Part shown: one piece after another, positions 19,594-29,070 of the stretch
How positions within the stretch are numbered: the first letter of the stretch is position 1
Layout of the letters: every line of letters starts with the position of its first letter
Made by a program: the position numbers and the translations under genes
From: Paulinella micropora
Lineage: Eukaryota > Cercozoa > Imbricatea > Euglyphida
Direction of reading: 5' to 3'
Assembly: GCA_009731375.1 (NCBI GenBank)
Contig: BJOX01000323.1
Coordinates: 340,465 to 377,955 of the forward strand
Length of the DNA: 37,491 nt
Notes under the pieces: model-generated
Databases searched by the model: none
What the model was told of the DNA's origin: nothing
What the model saw: the letters and a program-made list of their open reading frames with translations, nothing else

Positions 19594-21300
19594 GGCTCGG
19601 AGTCGACTCTCTCTCGCTCTCCGGTACCTAGTCGGGTAGGACTATCAGGCTCAGCTAAGGTTGAGGGGGCCGTAGACGGACCGGTACTAGTAGTAGGGGG
19701 TAACAGGCTAGTCACCTTTCGGTCCGCAGGGGGTACCGTCTTAGCATGGGACGCAAACCAGTGCATCCCACTCACGGACGCTCGGACCATTTCAAGGAAG
19801 CCAAACGCACGAGCACCCACTGACCTACGCCTATTGCTTGGGCTGGTGGAGGGCGTAGTCACCGGATTGCTATCGGTCCCGGCGGTAGCATCCCCACTAC
19901 CAGGGTCTGCATCAGCACTAGGGTCGGAGCCTATGGGGGACGGCTCCCTTATCGGAGCTCTACCCACGTCCCCATCTCTAGCCGGGGTCTCTTCACCTTC
20001 ACGCTCCCCCTCCCCGTCGGATTCCGAGGAAGGATCGGCATCGGGCTGCATCTCCGGGGGCTCATCTTCCACGTCCGCCAGACCATCGGGTTGGTAGTCC
20101 TCCGGGCCGGGCCTCACCTTCACCCCATGTACCTTTTCCCTTTTTGCTTTGAGTAAAGATTTCAGGTTTTGGCTCATGATACCACTACCAGCCTCAGCCG
20201 GCTCGGCCTTTGAACCAATCTCAACCTTCGGGGCAGGTACCGCGGACGGCCCGCTCGCCCCGCTAGGTCTACCCTTACTCTCTCCACGGGGGTTGGGTGC
20301 TACCGGACAGAGGGAAGTACCCTTCACCTCTTGGGCGCGTACCGGCACAGATGCTACGGGTGGAGGCACAACTACCCCACGAGAGGGGAATACCCCACCT
20401 CTGAAGTACATATGCTTCGCTTGGGCACCGGCCTGAGGTTCATGTTGGCGGTACACCTTCCGCCATGAGGGTACACCCGACGCCTCACATGTTACCGGTT
20501 GTCGGCTAATGACCCATTCGGTGAACTGTCCGGGTTCACGGGGCTTTGCATAGTGGATGATGGGCAAGAGGGACCGGTTCCACGGGATACCCCGCTTCGC
20601 GGCTTCGTGTCTCACTATGGCCTCAACCATTAGGGGATGACTCCCACTTTTGATTTGGGCTTCCAACCCCCGTTCTCCCATCTCGCACATTAGAGCCAGA
20701 TGATCCCTTCGTGCTAGGTCGGCTGCCCACCGGCGCAAGGCATTCTCTCTCTCTCTCTCTTGCTTGGCTCGCTGGTACTGATGCTCAACGCAATAGTCGC
20801 TGTCGATGAGGGTGGCTGCCTTAATCCTAAGGCTGTTGAAGGGAGACTCAAGGTCCTTCAACCGGGCTACGCACCGGCGCTTTCCTTCCGCTACTCCATG
20901 GAATTGCCCCTCGTTCATCTTATCTATGTCGGCATCATCCTCAAGCAAGATCTCAAGACTGTTCTCGTCCTCCGGTGGCATGATCGGCTCGGGAAGGTTG
21001 GCACCCCCGGGTTTAGCCATGAGGGCTTTGTCTTTCGACTTGCCGGTTAGGAACTTTACCATCTGAGCTAAGGCCACGCCCGGCTCCTCATCCTCGGAGT
21101 CATCACTATCACTTCCCCCTTTTGAGCCTTTTGCTACCTCGCCCTTCTCCTTTCGACTGTTGTCCGGGCACTTGCTCAACTTGTGCTTGCCCCCGCACAA
21201 CCGGCACTTCTTGCTGCACTTCCCGGCGATGTGCCCAGTTAAAGCACTTTGGCCCCTTGCTCTTCTCACTCTTCTTGCCTTTTTCCCCCTTGGAAGACGC
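19545..21300 (-). pseudogene. gag: copia Gag C-terminal part with CCHC knuckles (inverted segment)
   Basis: Reads leftward from about 21,300: a Lys-rich KKSEKSKGPKCFN, then after a small deletion and frameshift TGHIAGKC, completing one CCHC knuckle. CRLCGGKHKLSKC follows, a second C-x2-C-x3-H-x4-C knuckle also found in the second element. Then come a conserved SLRIKAATLIDSDYCVEHQ region and a long Pro/Ser/Asp-rich tail to about 19,545. The protease frame begins in another frame within the overlap. That may be a natural gag-pol frameshift, but the copy is too damaged to tell. Confidence 0.75.
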
Positions 21301-21304
21301 CGCC

Positions 21305-22450
21305 CTTGAGCAGCTGTTTGTCCCAAAGCCCCGGGTGGGGGTGACCGATCCCGGTGAAGGTAAGAAGGCCCCGGATCAGGGGGAGCTTGACAGCTCCGAT
21401 TCCGACGGCGAAGTGGAGGAAGCGACCTCTGAGCAGGAAGCAGTGAAAGCCGAGAAAGAGGCCCCCGATCCCGACCCAGAAACAATAGGGGAGTTGAAGG
21501 GAAGGTGGGTGGAGACCCCAGCCACTCAGTGGGGCTGGGCTTGGGCCAAGAAGTCCTATGGGGTGGGTTTTCGGACAAGGTCCGACGAGGTCAGGTGCAA
21601 GACGTGAGTGAAGCCATATGGGTGAAGAAGCAGAAGAAGAACGGACCAGCCCACTGGGTGAAGTTTGAGGATGACGACTCCCCAGACCGTATGTTGGACT
21701 CGGAGATCGTCAAGTACCTTGCCGACGGTCCGGAGACCGCACATGCCGCCACGTTCACTAGACCGGTGAGTGAGAAGCAAGCTGATGAGCTAGGGTACTG
21801 GGACCACGCCCGAGCCGAAGAGATGGCTACGCTCTGGGAGAAAGGTTGGTTCCGGAGAGTCCGAGCCGACTTAGTAGACAAGAAAGACATTTGTGAAGGC
21901 CGGTTCGTTGATGCCACCAAAGAGGCAGGGGGAGAGATTCTGAAGTTCAAAAGCCGATGGACGGCCAAGGGGTTTTCCATGATACAGGGATGGCATTTTG
22001 GGAAACGGAACTTCCCAACCCCGTGTGCCCTTACCATCTTAATGCTTTTCGCCCCAACAGTGTTCTTTGACTTAGTCTTGTCAAAGTGGGACGTTGGCAC
22101 CGCATATAGAGAGGCGTCTGCAGCTGAGCAGGGGTATCGCCCCAGTTACATCGTACCACCGTTTGGTTTAGAAGAGCCGGGTTATGTGTGGGAAATGCTT
22201 AAAGCCCTCTATGGCAGACCGCACGCGCGCCGCAAATGGTGGCGGTACAAGCTAGTCCCGTTTTTAGAAAGTTTAGGCGTTACGGCTCATGTCGCTTTTC
22301 CTTGTTTCTTTTGGCGTTAGCTACCCGGTAAGGATAAGCCTGACTTTGCTTTCGTACACGTCGACGACATAATGGGAGCGTTCAGTAGCAAGGAGGTGGA
22401 AGCAGAGTTCTTAGCCGCCTGTAAGAAGGCTTTAGGGTCTTTAAGCAAGA
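21305..22450 (+). pseudogene. pol: copia reverse transcriptase
   Basis: Plus-strand coding resumes at about 21,305 (LFVPKPRVGVTDPGEG) with an acidic linker, then shifts frame near 21,560-21,600. RT motifs: SRWTAKGFSM (usual RLVAKGFxQ), KWDVGTAY with the first catalytic Asp (usual QMDVKTAF), KALYGRPHAR (usual KSLYGLKQAPR) and VHVDDI with the two catalytic Asp at about 22,362-22,370. A TAG at 22,318 interrupts the frame between the last two, and another frameshift follows near 22,440. Confidence 0.9.
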
Positions 22451-22463
22451 GGCTCCGACCGGG

Positions 22464-23475
22464 GTGGTAGGCCTGAACATAGAAGACAAGGAAGACTGTC
22501 GACTAGGCCGTACGATCAAGATCTCCCAGGAAGATTTCATCAAAGAGGCAGTTGAGAAGCTCCAGTGCACCGGTTTAGCTACAGCCGATTCGCCGTGGTT
22601 GATGCCGGGGGTACGAGCCGGGAAGCAATCAGTGCTAGAGCAGTTCTCGCCGCAGCACATCGTAGGTGTCCTCTTATGGACACGCATCACTCGGCACGAG
22701 GTTTTGGGCCCATTAGGGGAAGTGGCCACCCATGCCTCCAAGCCTGAGTTGTTCAATTATCAGCAAGCCGAACAGGTCGTACGGTACCTTAATGGTACCC
22801 GATCTAAAGGCATTCGCTTCACCAAGGCGAACGGCATTCGCTTGATGTCCTGGGCGGACTCAAGTTGGAAGGGTACAGCCGAAGATCGCCGTGCCCGCCT
22901 AGCGGGGTTTCATTTCTTTCTTGGTGGCTCGGTGCTACCATTCTGCCTTAAGCGGAACGTGTCCGTGGCCCTGCCCAGTGATGCGACCCTGAGAGCGCGA
23001 GTGGAGGCAAAAGCGAGCGCGACACAGGACGAGCTGGTGGCGACCGCGACCGGGTGCGGCGAGCTGGAGAAGGTGGCGGATGGCAAGCGTCTGGTGCCGG
23101 CCGCGCCGGAGGCGTCCTCCTGCGAGGCGGAAGTCTACGCGATGGTGGAGGCATACCACGGCCAGGATAAAATATCTAACTTTGTGCAGGGCATCGCTGG
23201 GGGACGGGTCGCAGACGCGCGGGCCGTACGGGTGGGGGTAGCCCCCCATCCTGTACGGCGACAACCAAGGCGCCCTGGACCTCGCAGATACAAATGTGTT
23301 TTCTAGGCAGCTCGGGCACGTGGATCTGCGCTGCGCCATCGTCAACCAGAAGGTGGACGCGGGTCTAGTCGTCAACGAGAAGGTGGCATCAGCGGACAAT
23401 GTGGCCGACGTCAACACCAAGCCGTCGCGTGGGGAGCCCTACCTCCGACTGGTGCGGCCCGTGGCGAGCGACTAG
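22464..23475 (+). pseudogene. pol: copia RNase H and C-terminus of pol
   Basis: GLNIEDKEDC, ADSSWKGTAEDRRARLAGFH and SCEAEVYAMVEA give the copia RNase H Asp and Glu residues. After a frameshift near 23,230-23,250, LYGDNQGALDLADTNVFS supplies the next Asp, then RQLGHVDLRCAIVNQKV and NVADVNTKP up to a TAG at 23,473. Between VALPS and SCEAEV an Ala/Glu-rich stretch of about 46 residues interrupts what is normally continuous (VALSSTEAEY). This end of pol is much more GC-rich than the rest. Confidence 0.85.
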
Positions 23476-23878
23476 CTTCGTCTGCGGCGGGGTGGCGCGC
23501 GCGCGCAGTGGGACTTCCTTCAACGTTGGGACTTTCAACACGTGGACTCTGGATAGGACTCTGGATAGGGTAGAACTCTTGATAGAGTAGAACCTTGGAT
23601 TGGTACCCGATTGCAAGGGGATAGATTTTAGTCATTAGGAGACTAGATTGCCGAACTCCACAAGCTGTGGAGACGTAGGCTAGCGCCTCTGCTTGCATTG
23701 TTAGTCATATATATTGTGCACGGTTGTGCTGATTGCGCTTTAGTTGTTAACAGTATAGCTATATTGCCGAACTCCACAGGAGACGTAGGGTAGCTCACTT
23801 TGCGCTTGGCTTATTTGCGTAACCTAGTTATTAGTTGCGTGTTGCATTGTGGACACTGACTCGTAAGGGAGTCTAATT
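23476..23878 (+). other. 3' untranslated part of copia element
   Basis: No coding. Contains two similar pieces (attgccgaactccaca and gagacgtagg near 23,650 and 23,763) and doubled ggactctggata near 23,545. Confidence 0.6.
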
Positions 23879-23887
23879 AAGGGGGAG
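23879..23887 (+). promoter_or_regulatory. Polypurine tract of copia element
   Basis: aagggggag directly before the 3' LTR. The second element has agggggag in the same place. Confidence 0.75.
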
Positions 23888-24239
23888 CATTGGACAATTA
23901 ATTAGACACTTCCTCCTCAACTACGTCCGTATTGCTATTTGGTACGTTAGCCTTATTCGTTACGGTTAGTAGTATTATTAGTTATTAATACAGTCATTTA
24001 GAGTATCTTTTCTGGTACTGGTGACACTAGCTTTTTACCATTATCATTATTGCACACATCAGGCCGTTTCGTGGGTCATTTTCTGGAGGTACATCTTTTG
24101 TGTGACGTCGTCAGTTGGACTGGCGGGAATTGTTCAGTATTGTTAAATTCTTTTACGTGGGAAGCAGTTGGCCGGTAGGAGGGGGACGCCCCGAGATCCG
24201 GTCACAGTTTGCAGAAGTCGCGAGGGTTTTCTCCCAACT
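23888..24239 (+). repeat. 3' LTR of copia element
   Basis: Same ends as the left LTR, with a few deletions (10 bp shorter overall). Confidence 0.9.
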
Positions 24240-24275
24240 GCGGGGTCGGCAGCGCGGGGTTGGCGTAGGGTGCCC
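24240..24275. repeat. Right target duplication and right arm of split hairpin
   Basis: Begins gcggg, the target duplication. The whole stretch pairs with 14,811-14,848. Confidence 0.7.
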
Positions 24276-24480
24276 CTTTGCAGTTTATGACACTTAATTT
24301 TACATAAACACTATAGTGAACTGAGTTCAAGTTTATTATACAATTTCAGACTGAGCACTTTATTAATAACTACCTGCCAAAATCATCACCGTTAACAGTC
24401 TTTTTCACACTTTTTGGCCGGCCCGTTAGATTCTCCTCAGCATGCACGATGTTTCGACTTCACTATTAATAACTTGTGTG
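24276..24480. other. Spacer between the two LTR elements; no gene seen
   Basis: AT-rich, no repeats or coding recognised. Confidence 0.5.
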
Positions 24481-24674
24481 CAATGGATAATTTATTACTT
24501 AATAATAGTATTTAGTCATACCGGCCCACCCCAAGACAATTACCTATTTTTACCTATATCACTCTAAGTGTAACGGTGAATTTAATGCTTTGGTGGTCTG
24601 GGGTTGTGGTGTTTAGTGACGTGTCATTATTCAAATATCTAAGTAAAAGTAAAGTTCCGAACCCTCTCGTCCAG
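24481..24674 (+). repeat. 5' LTR of gag-only element
   Basis: Left edge set by the match to 27,500. Right edge inferred from the primer site that follows, giving about 194 bp. Confidence 0.65.
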
Positions 24675-24691
24675 TGGGTTATGGGCCTTGG
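24675..24691 (+). promoter_or_regulatory. Primer-binding site complementary to initiator-tRNA anticodon arm
   Basis: tgggttatgggcc is the exact complement of GGCCCAUAACCCA, the anticodon stem-loop of eukaryotic initiator methionine tRNA. Drosophila copia and yeast Ty5 prime from this internal half-tRNA site. Confidence 0.7.
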
Positions 24692-25171
24692 CAGCGCTTA
24701 GTGACTCTGGCACTGCAAGCAAGGGAGGAGAAGACCATCGCCGACCTGGGAGGCGACTGTCTACGAAAGAGGTTGGTGCCATTCCATTAATTGGCACATA
24801 GAAAGGGAAGCAAAGCTTTTGCACTGAGACCGGCCTTTGGCTCAGTTTTTAACGCATCGTTCGTTACCTGTCCCCCTTTTGGTTAGGTGACCTGCGTTGA
24901 GTTGGGGGGAAAGAGGACAGCACTCCAGTGGGACTGCTACAACTGCTACATTGTTACAAAGGAAAACAGACAGTAAGACCTCAATGAGTTTTAGTACTCT
25001 AAGAGGCACAGACAAAAAACAAAGTCAGCATGACGGCCAAAAGGATAGTACGACGAGAGAACCCCGTTCAAGGCATTTCAACGTGAAATAGTTTTAGCCC
25101 TAGGGGCAAAAGGACTCAAGGTGGCACTAAAGACCCCTCAATAACACATTAGGTTAGTTCATGAGAGTAAT

Positions 25172-27247
25172 GTGAGTGCTCTGCATAGTAAAGGAAAGAA
25201 AGTCCCCAACTACATGTGGAGGTGGGGAGAGAGAGCAGGAAAGCAACCAGCAAGAGGGAGAGGAGAGATAGGGTTGAGAGAGGAGGAAGAGGAAGCTGAG
25301 TTAGACTCAGAGTCAGAGACAGATAAGGAAAACCTTACCTCTTATTTCACTGAGACAGAAAGGCAGCCTACCTTAGGGGGAGATAGTGGTAAGAGGGAGC
25401 AAAAGAGAGAAGAAGAGCAGGTGGAGGAGAGGGGGAGAGTGAGTAGTCAGCCTTCACCTAGTACCTATTCCAAACCAGCAACGACAACAATCAAGACGAA
25501 GAGCAAGGAGCAAGTAGAGGACAAAGAGAAGGAAGACAGAATGATAGTAGCATATGAGGAGAGTTTGGAGCATGAGATGAAAAGACAGAGAGAGGAAGCT
25601 TTTTCGTTTGTGTTTGATAAGCTAGCAGGTAAAGCCAAGAGGAGTGTGGTAGATTTGGTGAGAGACACCTCACCAGACTTTGGTCAGAACTTGCACACTG
25701 TGTGGGCGAGACTAACCAAAAGGTTTGGTAAGGTGAGTGAGGAAGATGTGCAAGACAAAATAAATGCGATGAATGCATGGACATTTGATGAGGGGTGTGA
25801 TTATGCTCCGCAGTTTGATGCGTTTGTTGCGTTAGATGAAGAGCTAAAGGCAGTAGGCCATAAAACACCCCACAGAACAATGGAAACAATAATCACTAAT
25901 GCCTTTCAAAACCCTGAGTATGCCTCAGAGGGGGTGAGAAAGGATTGGGGAGGATGGATGAGCAAGCTGAAGATGAATAAGAAGCAGCATGCATGGTCTT
26001 TTGAGGAATGGTGGGAGGAGTTGGAAGAAAGAGCATTGGAGATAGATAGGACCAAAGAGAGAGAGAGAGAAGAAGATGAAGAAAAAAGAAGCACACGCAG
26101 GGAAAGATGCCAACAAAAGAGAGGAAGGGCAGAGAGGTGTGTGTTTTGGGTTTCAAAGAGAGAGTGGATGCAAGTGGGGGGATGAGTGTCGTTTTGCTCA
26201 TACAGAGGGGTCAGTCACTATGCGTAGTGTGCCTGGGGTGTGCTACCTGTTTGAACAGTCAGGCAGCTGTGATAGATCTAACTGTAGGTTTAAACACACC
26301 ACCACTAACAAGAAAGGGGGAGGAACAGGAACGAAAAAGAAGACTTTGAAGAAAAGAGACATGAAATGTTTCAATTGTAACATGGAAGGGCATGTGTTCT
26401 CATCATGAGAGAAGGAGTGCAGGATGTGTGGGGGTGAGCATAGAGTGCATGAATGTGAAGAGATGAAGAAGGCGAGAGAAGAGTCAGGTGAGAAGGAAGA
26501 ACCGAGAGAGAAAGAAAAGAGAGCAAAAAGGGAGCATGGAAATCTAGGAAGGGGGAGTGAGTCAGACACTTCTGACACAGATGAAGAAGGGCTCGAATTC
26601 ACGTGGCCAAACGCCATAAAGAAGGCGGAGAGATGGTTACGATCGCGAAACAGAGCAGGCATGGTAAAGGAGAAGGCCCACATGGGCAAAGTGAAGGTAG
26701 TACAAGAGAGAGAAGTCTATCGACAATGTGAGGGGCGAGTGTCAGGTGGGCAGCAATCTTTTGTATGCACGCATGACATGGAGAGTGAGAATGTGTTGTT
26801 GCGAGAGGCAGCTTGTGGTCTGTTGAGAGGGCGATTTTGCGGGCTGCATACAGATCAGGAAAGAGAGAGTGAGAGGGCAGGCTTAGCCCCAGTGATGGGG
26901 GAGCAAAACATAATTAACCCACCTAAGCCGTTAGTTGAGAAGGAGAATAAAGAGAAGAAGCGCTCAAAGCGCAGAAGCAAGAAAAAGAAGGGGAAAGGAA
27001 AGGCTGAGTCCAGTCAGAAGAGCACAAGGAAAGGGCAAGGTTATTTTATGGAGTCGGGGAACCAAGTTGACTCTAACGACGACGACCAACGCGACGGGCG
27101 TGTGGGAGGCAGCGAAAGCGACAGCGGCGCAGATGCGGACCCGCAGCGGCGATTCCAGCTGGTGGAGCGTGCGGTGCGCAAGTGGTTCCACGACCCGGGC
27201 GGCGGACTACAGCGTCGGCGAGATGGCGGATGGGAGCCGGGAAGTTA
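25172..27247 (+). pseudogene. gag: Gag protein with two CCCH fingers and two CCHC knuckles
   Basis: An N-terminal acidic/basic region, then a capsid-like domain (FSFVFDKLAGKAKRSVVDLV, FGQNLHTVWARL, DVQDKINAMN) runs open to about 26,090. There an A6 run marks a one-base shift, and coding continues in the frame containing GKDANKREEGQRG. Zinc motifs: CFGFQRESGCKWGDECRFAH (26,142-26,201), CYLFEQSGSCDRSNCRFKH (26,241-26,297), CFNCNMEGHVFSS then TGA (26,367-26,408) and CRMCGGEHRVHEC (26,418-26,456). The TGA stands exactly where the last cysteine of the first knuckle belongs. The same frame then stays open to 27,247 with NVLLREAACGLLRGRFCGLH, shared with the other Gag, a Lys-rich block and a GC-rich tail. 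The first ATG is uncertain; the frame is open from about 25,172. Confidence 0.85.
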
Positions 27248-27490
27248 AGAAACCCGGCCGCTTCATGGAAGCAAGAGAATGGGGGAGCGCGCGGTGGGCG
27301 GCGCAACAACTGGACTTTTTGACTACTGCGTCAGCATAAGTTAAGTTGGTTAGAGGGATACAAAGTTAGTATTGCGTTAGTGCATATAGTTGTTAGTACG
27401 GCTCCGGTAATTTCTGAATAGGGCTACACATATTTACCATCATATATGCAAGGTTAGTAGCATAAGGTAGATGGGGCCGTTATTCCTAAA
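27248..27490 (+). other. 3' untranslated part of gag-only element
   Basis: GC-rich at first, then AT-rich. A second frame across 26,935-27,339 overlaps the gag tail and shows no pol motif. Confidence 0.5.
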
Positions 27491-27545
27491 TAGGGGGAGC
27501 AATGGATAATTTATTAGTTAATAATAGTATTTAGTCATACCGGCC
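27491..27545 (+). repeat. Polypurine tract and truncated 3' LTR of gag-only element
   Basis: agggggag then 46 bp (27,500-27,545) matching the start of the left LTR with one mismatch. The match stops abruptly after ccggcc. Confidence 0.8.
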
Positions 27546-28370
27546 TTTTGTCGGTTATAATCAAAAGATCTTATTTAATGCAAGCCGGGGTATTTATCCT
27601 TCCAATTCCACAGCACTCTGAAATAACCTAATCTTCCTCCTCTACAAAGAGAGGAAACCAGTATGGCGGAAAATGTAGGAGACTGTCAGAGCCAAGCAAC
27701 AAAAAGGAAAAACATAGTCATTTCCCAGTGTCACCCCTAACGATAATATTATACGGCTTAAAAAAGTAGTACCTGTTATGAATCGTAATATTATCATTTT
27801 CAACCGGCTCAAAAGTATATAATAAAAACGGATATAAGTACATCTTAAAGAGATATAGCTCTTCTATACATCACTGTGTATAGGGGTATAAGAAAAGGTC
27901 GCATATTTACCTATCTGCGCCTACAATCTCCCCTCCCCGTCTTATACGGGAACCGTAGTAAATATGGGTAGATTGGTAAATATCGGCAAATGAGAGCGCA
28001 CTTTCCGGGTCTCTTTCCTCATGGGTGATCTGCTCCTGTGGAGACAACCCATTGAGTAGCTTGAGTGACCGCTAAGTTTTTGCTCTTCATCACCGTTGTA
28101 CGTTCGGTGCTTACAAAATACAAATTTGAGTTTGGAGGTTTTCGATTTCGAATTTGAATTTGAATTTTGAACTATCTCCTCCCCTTCTATGGCGATCTGC
28201 CATAGACGTACAACGGTCTGATCATGTCGCTGTCACACCATCCCTTCGCCGTTTCCTTTCTCCATGCTTTCCCGGGTCTCTGACCCGCATTTGCTACCGC
28301 GCCTCAAACTTCCCGAAGTTGAGGGTCGGCAGCACTTGCGACAGCTCTGGTGACATGGGTCCACCCTTCT
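27546..28370. other. Intergenic; no gene seen
   Basis: AT-rich with a diverged inverted repeat (atatttacctatct near 27,903 and agattggtaaatat near 27,972). No coding signal. Confidence 0.5.
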
Positions 28371-28820
28371 GATATGTGATCCTAGCATTACTAGGCGATT
28401 TGTATCTGATCTGAAGCAAATCTCCGAGCAATTCTAAGTATCCCGCGTCCCCATCCCCTGTCTCGGCTCCACTCCGTCCGAGGGATCTGTGATCCGAGGA
28501 TTACTGGGCGGTATGCATCCGATCCGAAGCATATCCCCGAGCAATTCTAAGGTTCCGCGTCCCCCATTCCTGTCACGTCTTAAGGATCTGTGATCCGAAA
28601 ATTACTGTGCCGTTTGCATCCGATGTGAAACAAATGTCCGAGCAATTCTAAGGTTCCGCGTCCCTAGCATATGTCTCGGCGCTAGTCCGTCCGAAGGATC
28701 TGTGATCCAAAAATTACTGGGCCATTTGCATCCGATGTGAAACAAATGTCCGAGCAATTCCAAGGTTCCGCGTCCCTAGCATATGTCTCGGCCCTAGTCC
28801 GTCCGAAGGATCTGTGATCC
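28371..28820. repeat. Tandem array, about 112-bp unit, four copies plus a partial
   Basis: Units start at 28,371, 28,484, 28,585, 28,697 and 28,809. Each opens with ggatctgtgatcc or a variant, an interrupted palindrome, and contains gagcaattctaaggttccgc and a gtccgtccgaa-like end. It lies downstream of the gypsy pol in the element's own orientation, so it may be part of that element's 3' region. Confidence 0.9.
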
Positions 28821-29070
28821 CGAGAATAAAGGTAGGCATTGATTTCAATTATTCAACACCCCCGTGCATCCTCGTCCATCATAGGGATGAACGGGCGCTA
28901 TGCCAGTGTCAAGGGTGCCGTTGGCATGTTCGGCGTTGTTTGTTTGATTTTGTTGTCTGCAGACATTTTCTTATTGCCACCCGGCAAGTATCTACTTCGC
29001 TGTGGCGAAGGTAGAAGTGTCTAAAAATATATATACAACCCATTGGCTGGGTCTCAAAACGCGTCTACGC
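28821..29070. other. Region after gypsy pol; no gene seen
   Basis: Probably 3' untranslated or LTR sequence of the minus-strand element. No second LTR could be matched. Confidence 0.35.

Larger units (their letters stand above)
14878..24239 (+). mobile_element. Ty1/copia-type LTR retrotransposon, decayed, with inverted core
   Basis: Two LTRs of 362 and 352 bp, a 5-bp target duplication, a primer-site-like sequence after the left LTR and a polypurine tract before the right one. Coding parts are Gag, protease, integrase, reverse transcriptase and RNase H. The segment from about 17.8 to 21.3 kb is on the minus strand; flipping it restores the copia order gag-pro-INT-RT-RH. Several frameshifts, an in-frame stop and a lost protease serine/threonine show the copy is dead. 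The LTRs differ by roughly ten substitutions and about six short indels by eye, so it is not a recent insertion. Confidence 0.9.
24481..27545 (+). mobile_element. Gag-only LTR retrotransposon related to the copia element (TR-GAG-like)
   Basis: Starts caatggataatttattac and ends in the first 46 bp of a second LTR after a polypurine tract. It carries only gag; no protease, integrase or RT motif is visible in any frame. LTR start, polypurine tract, primer-site layout and Gag all match the larger element, so this is a gag-only relative that would need enzymes in trans. That architecture is known in plants as TR-GAG. Confidence 0.8.

Noticed and set aside
18215-20097. Plus-strand ORFs between 18.2 and 20.1 kb
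   Set aside because: Antisense to the protease, integrase and Gag coding of the inverted copia segment.
25465-26689. Minus-strand Ser/Leu-rich ORFs
   Set aside because: Antisense shadows of purine-rich gag.
26935-27339. Separate gene of 134 codons after the gag-only Gag
   Set aside because: Overlaps the Gag tail in another frame; GC-rich sequence without recognisable motif.
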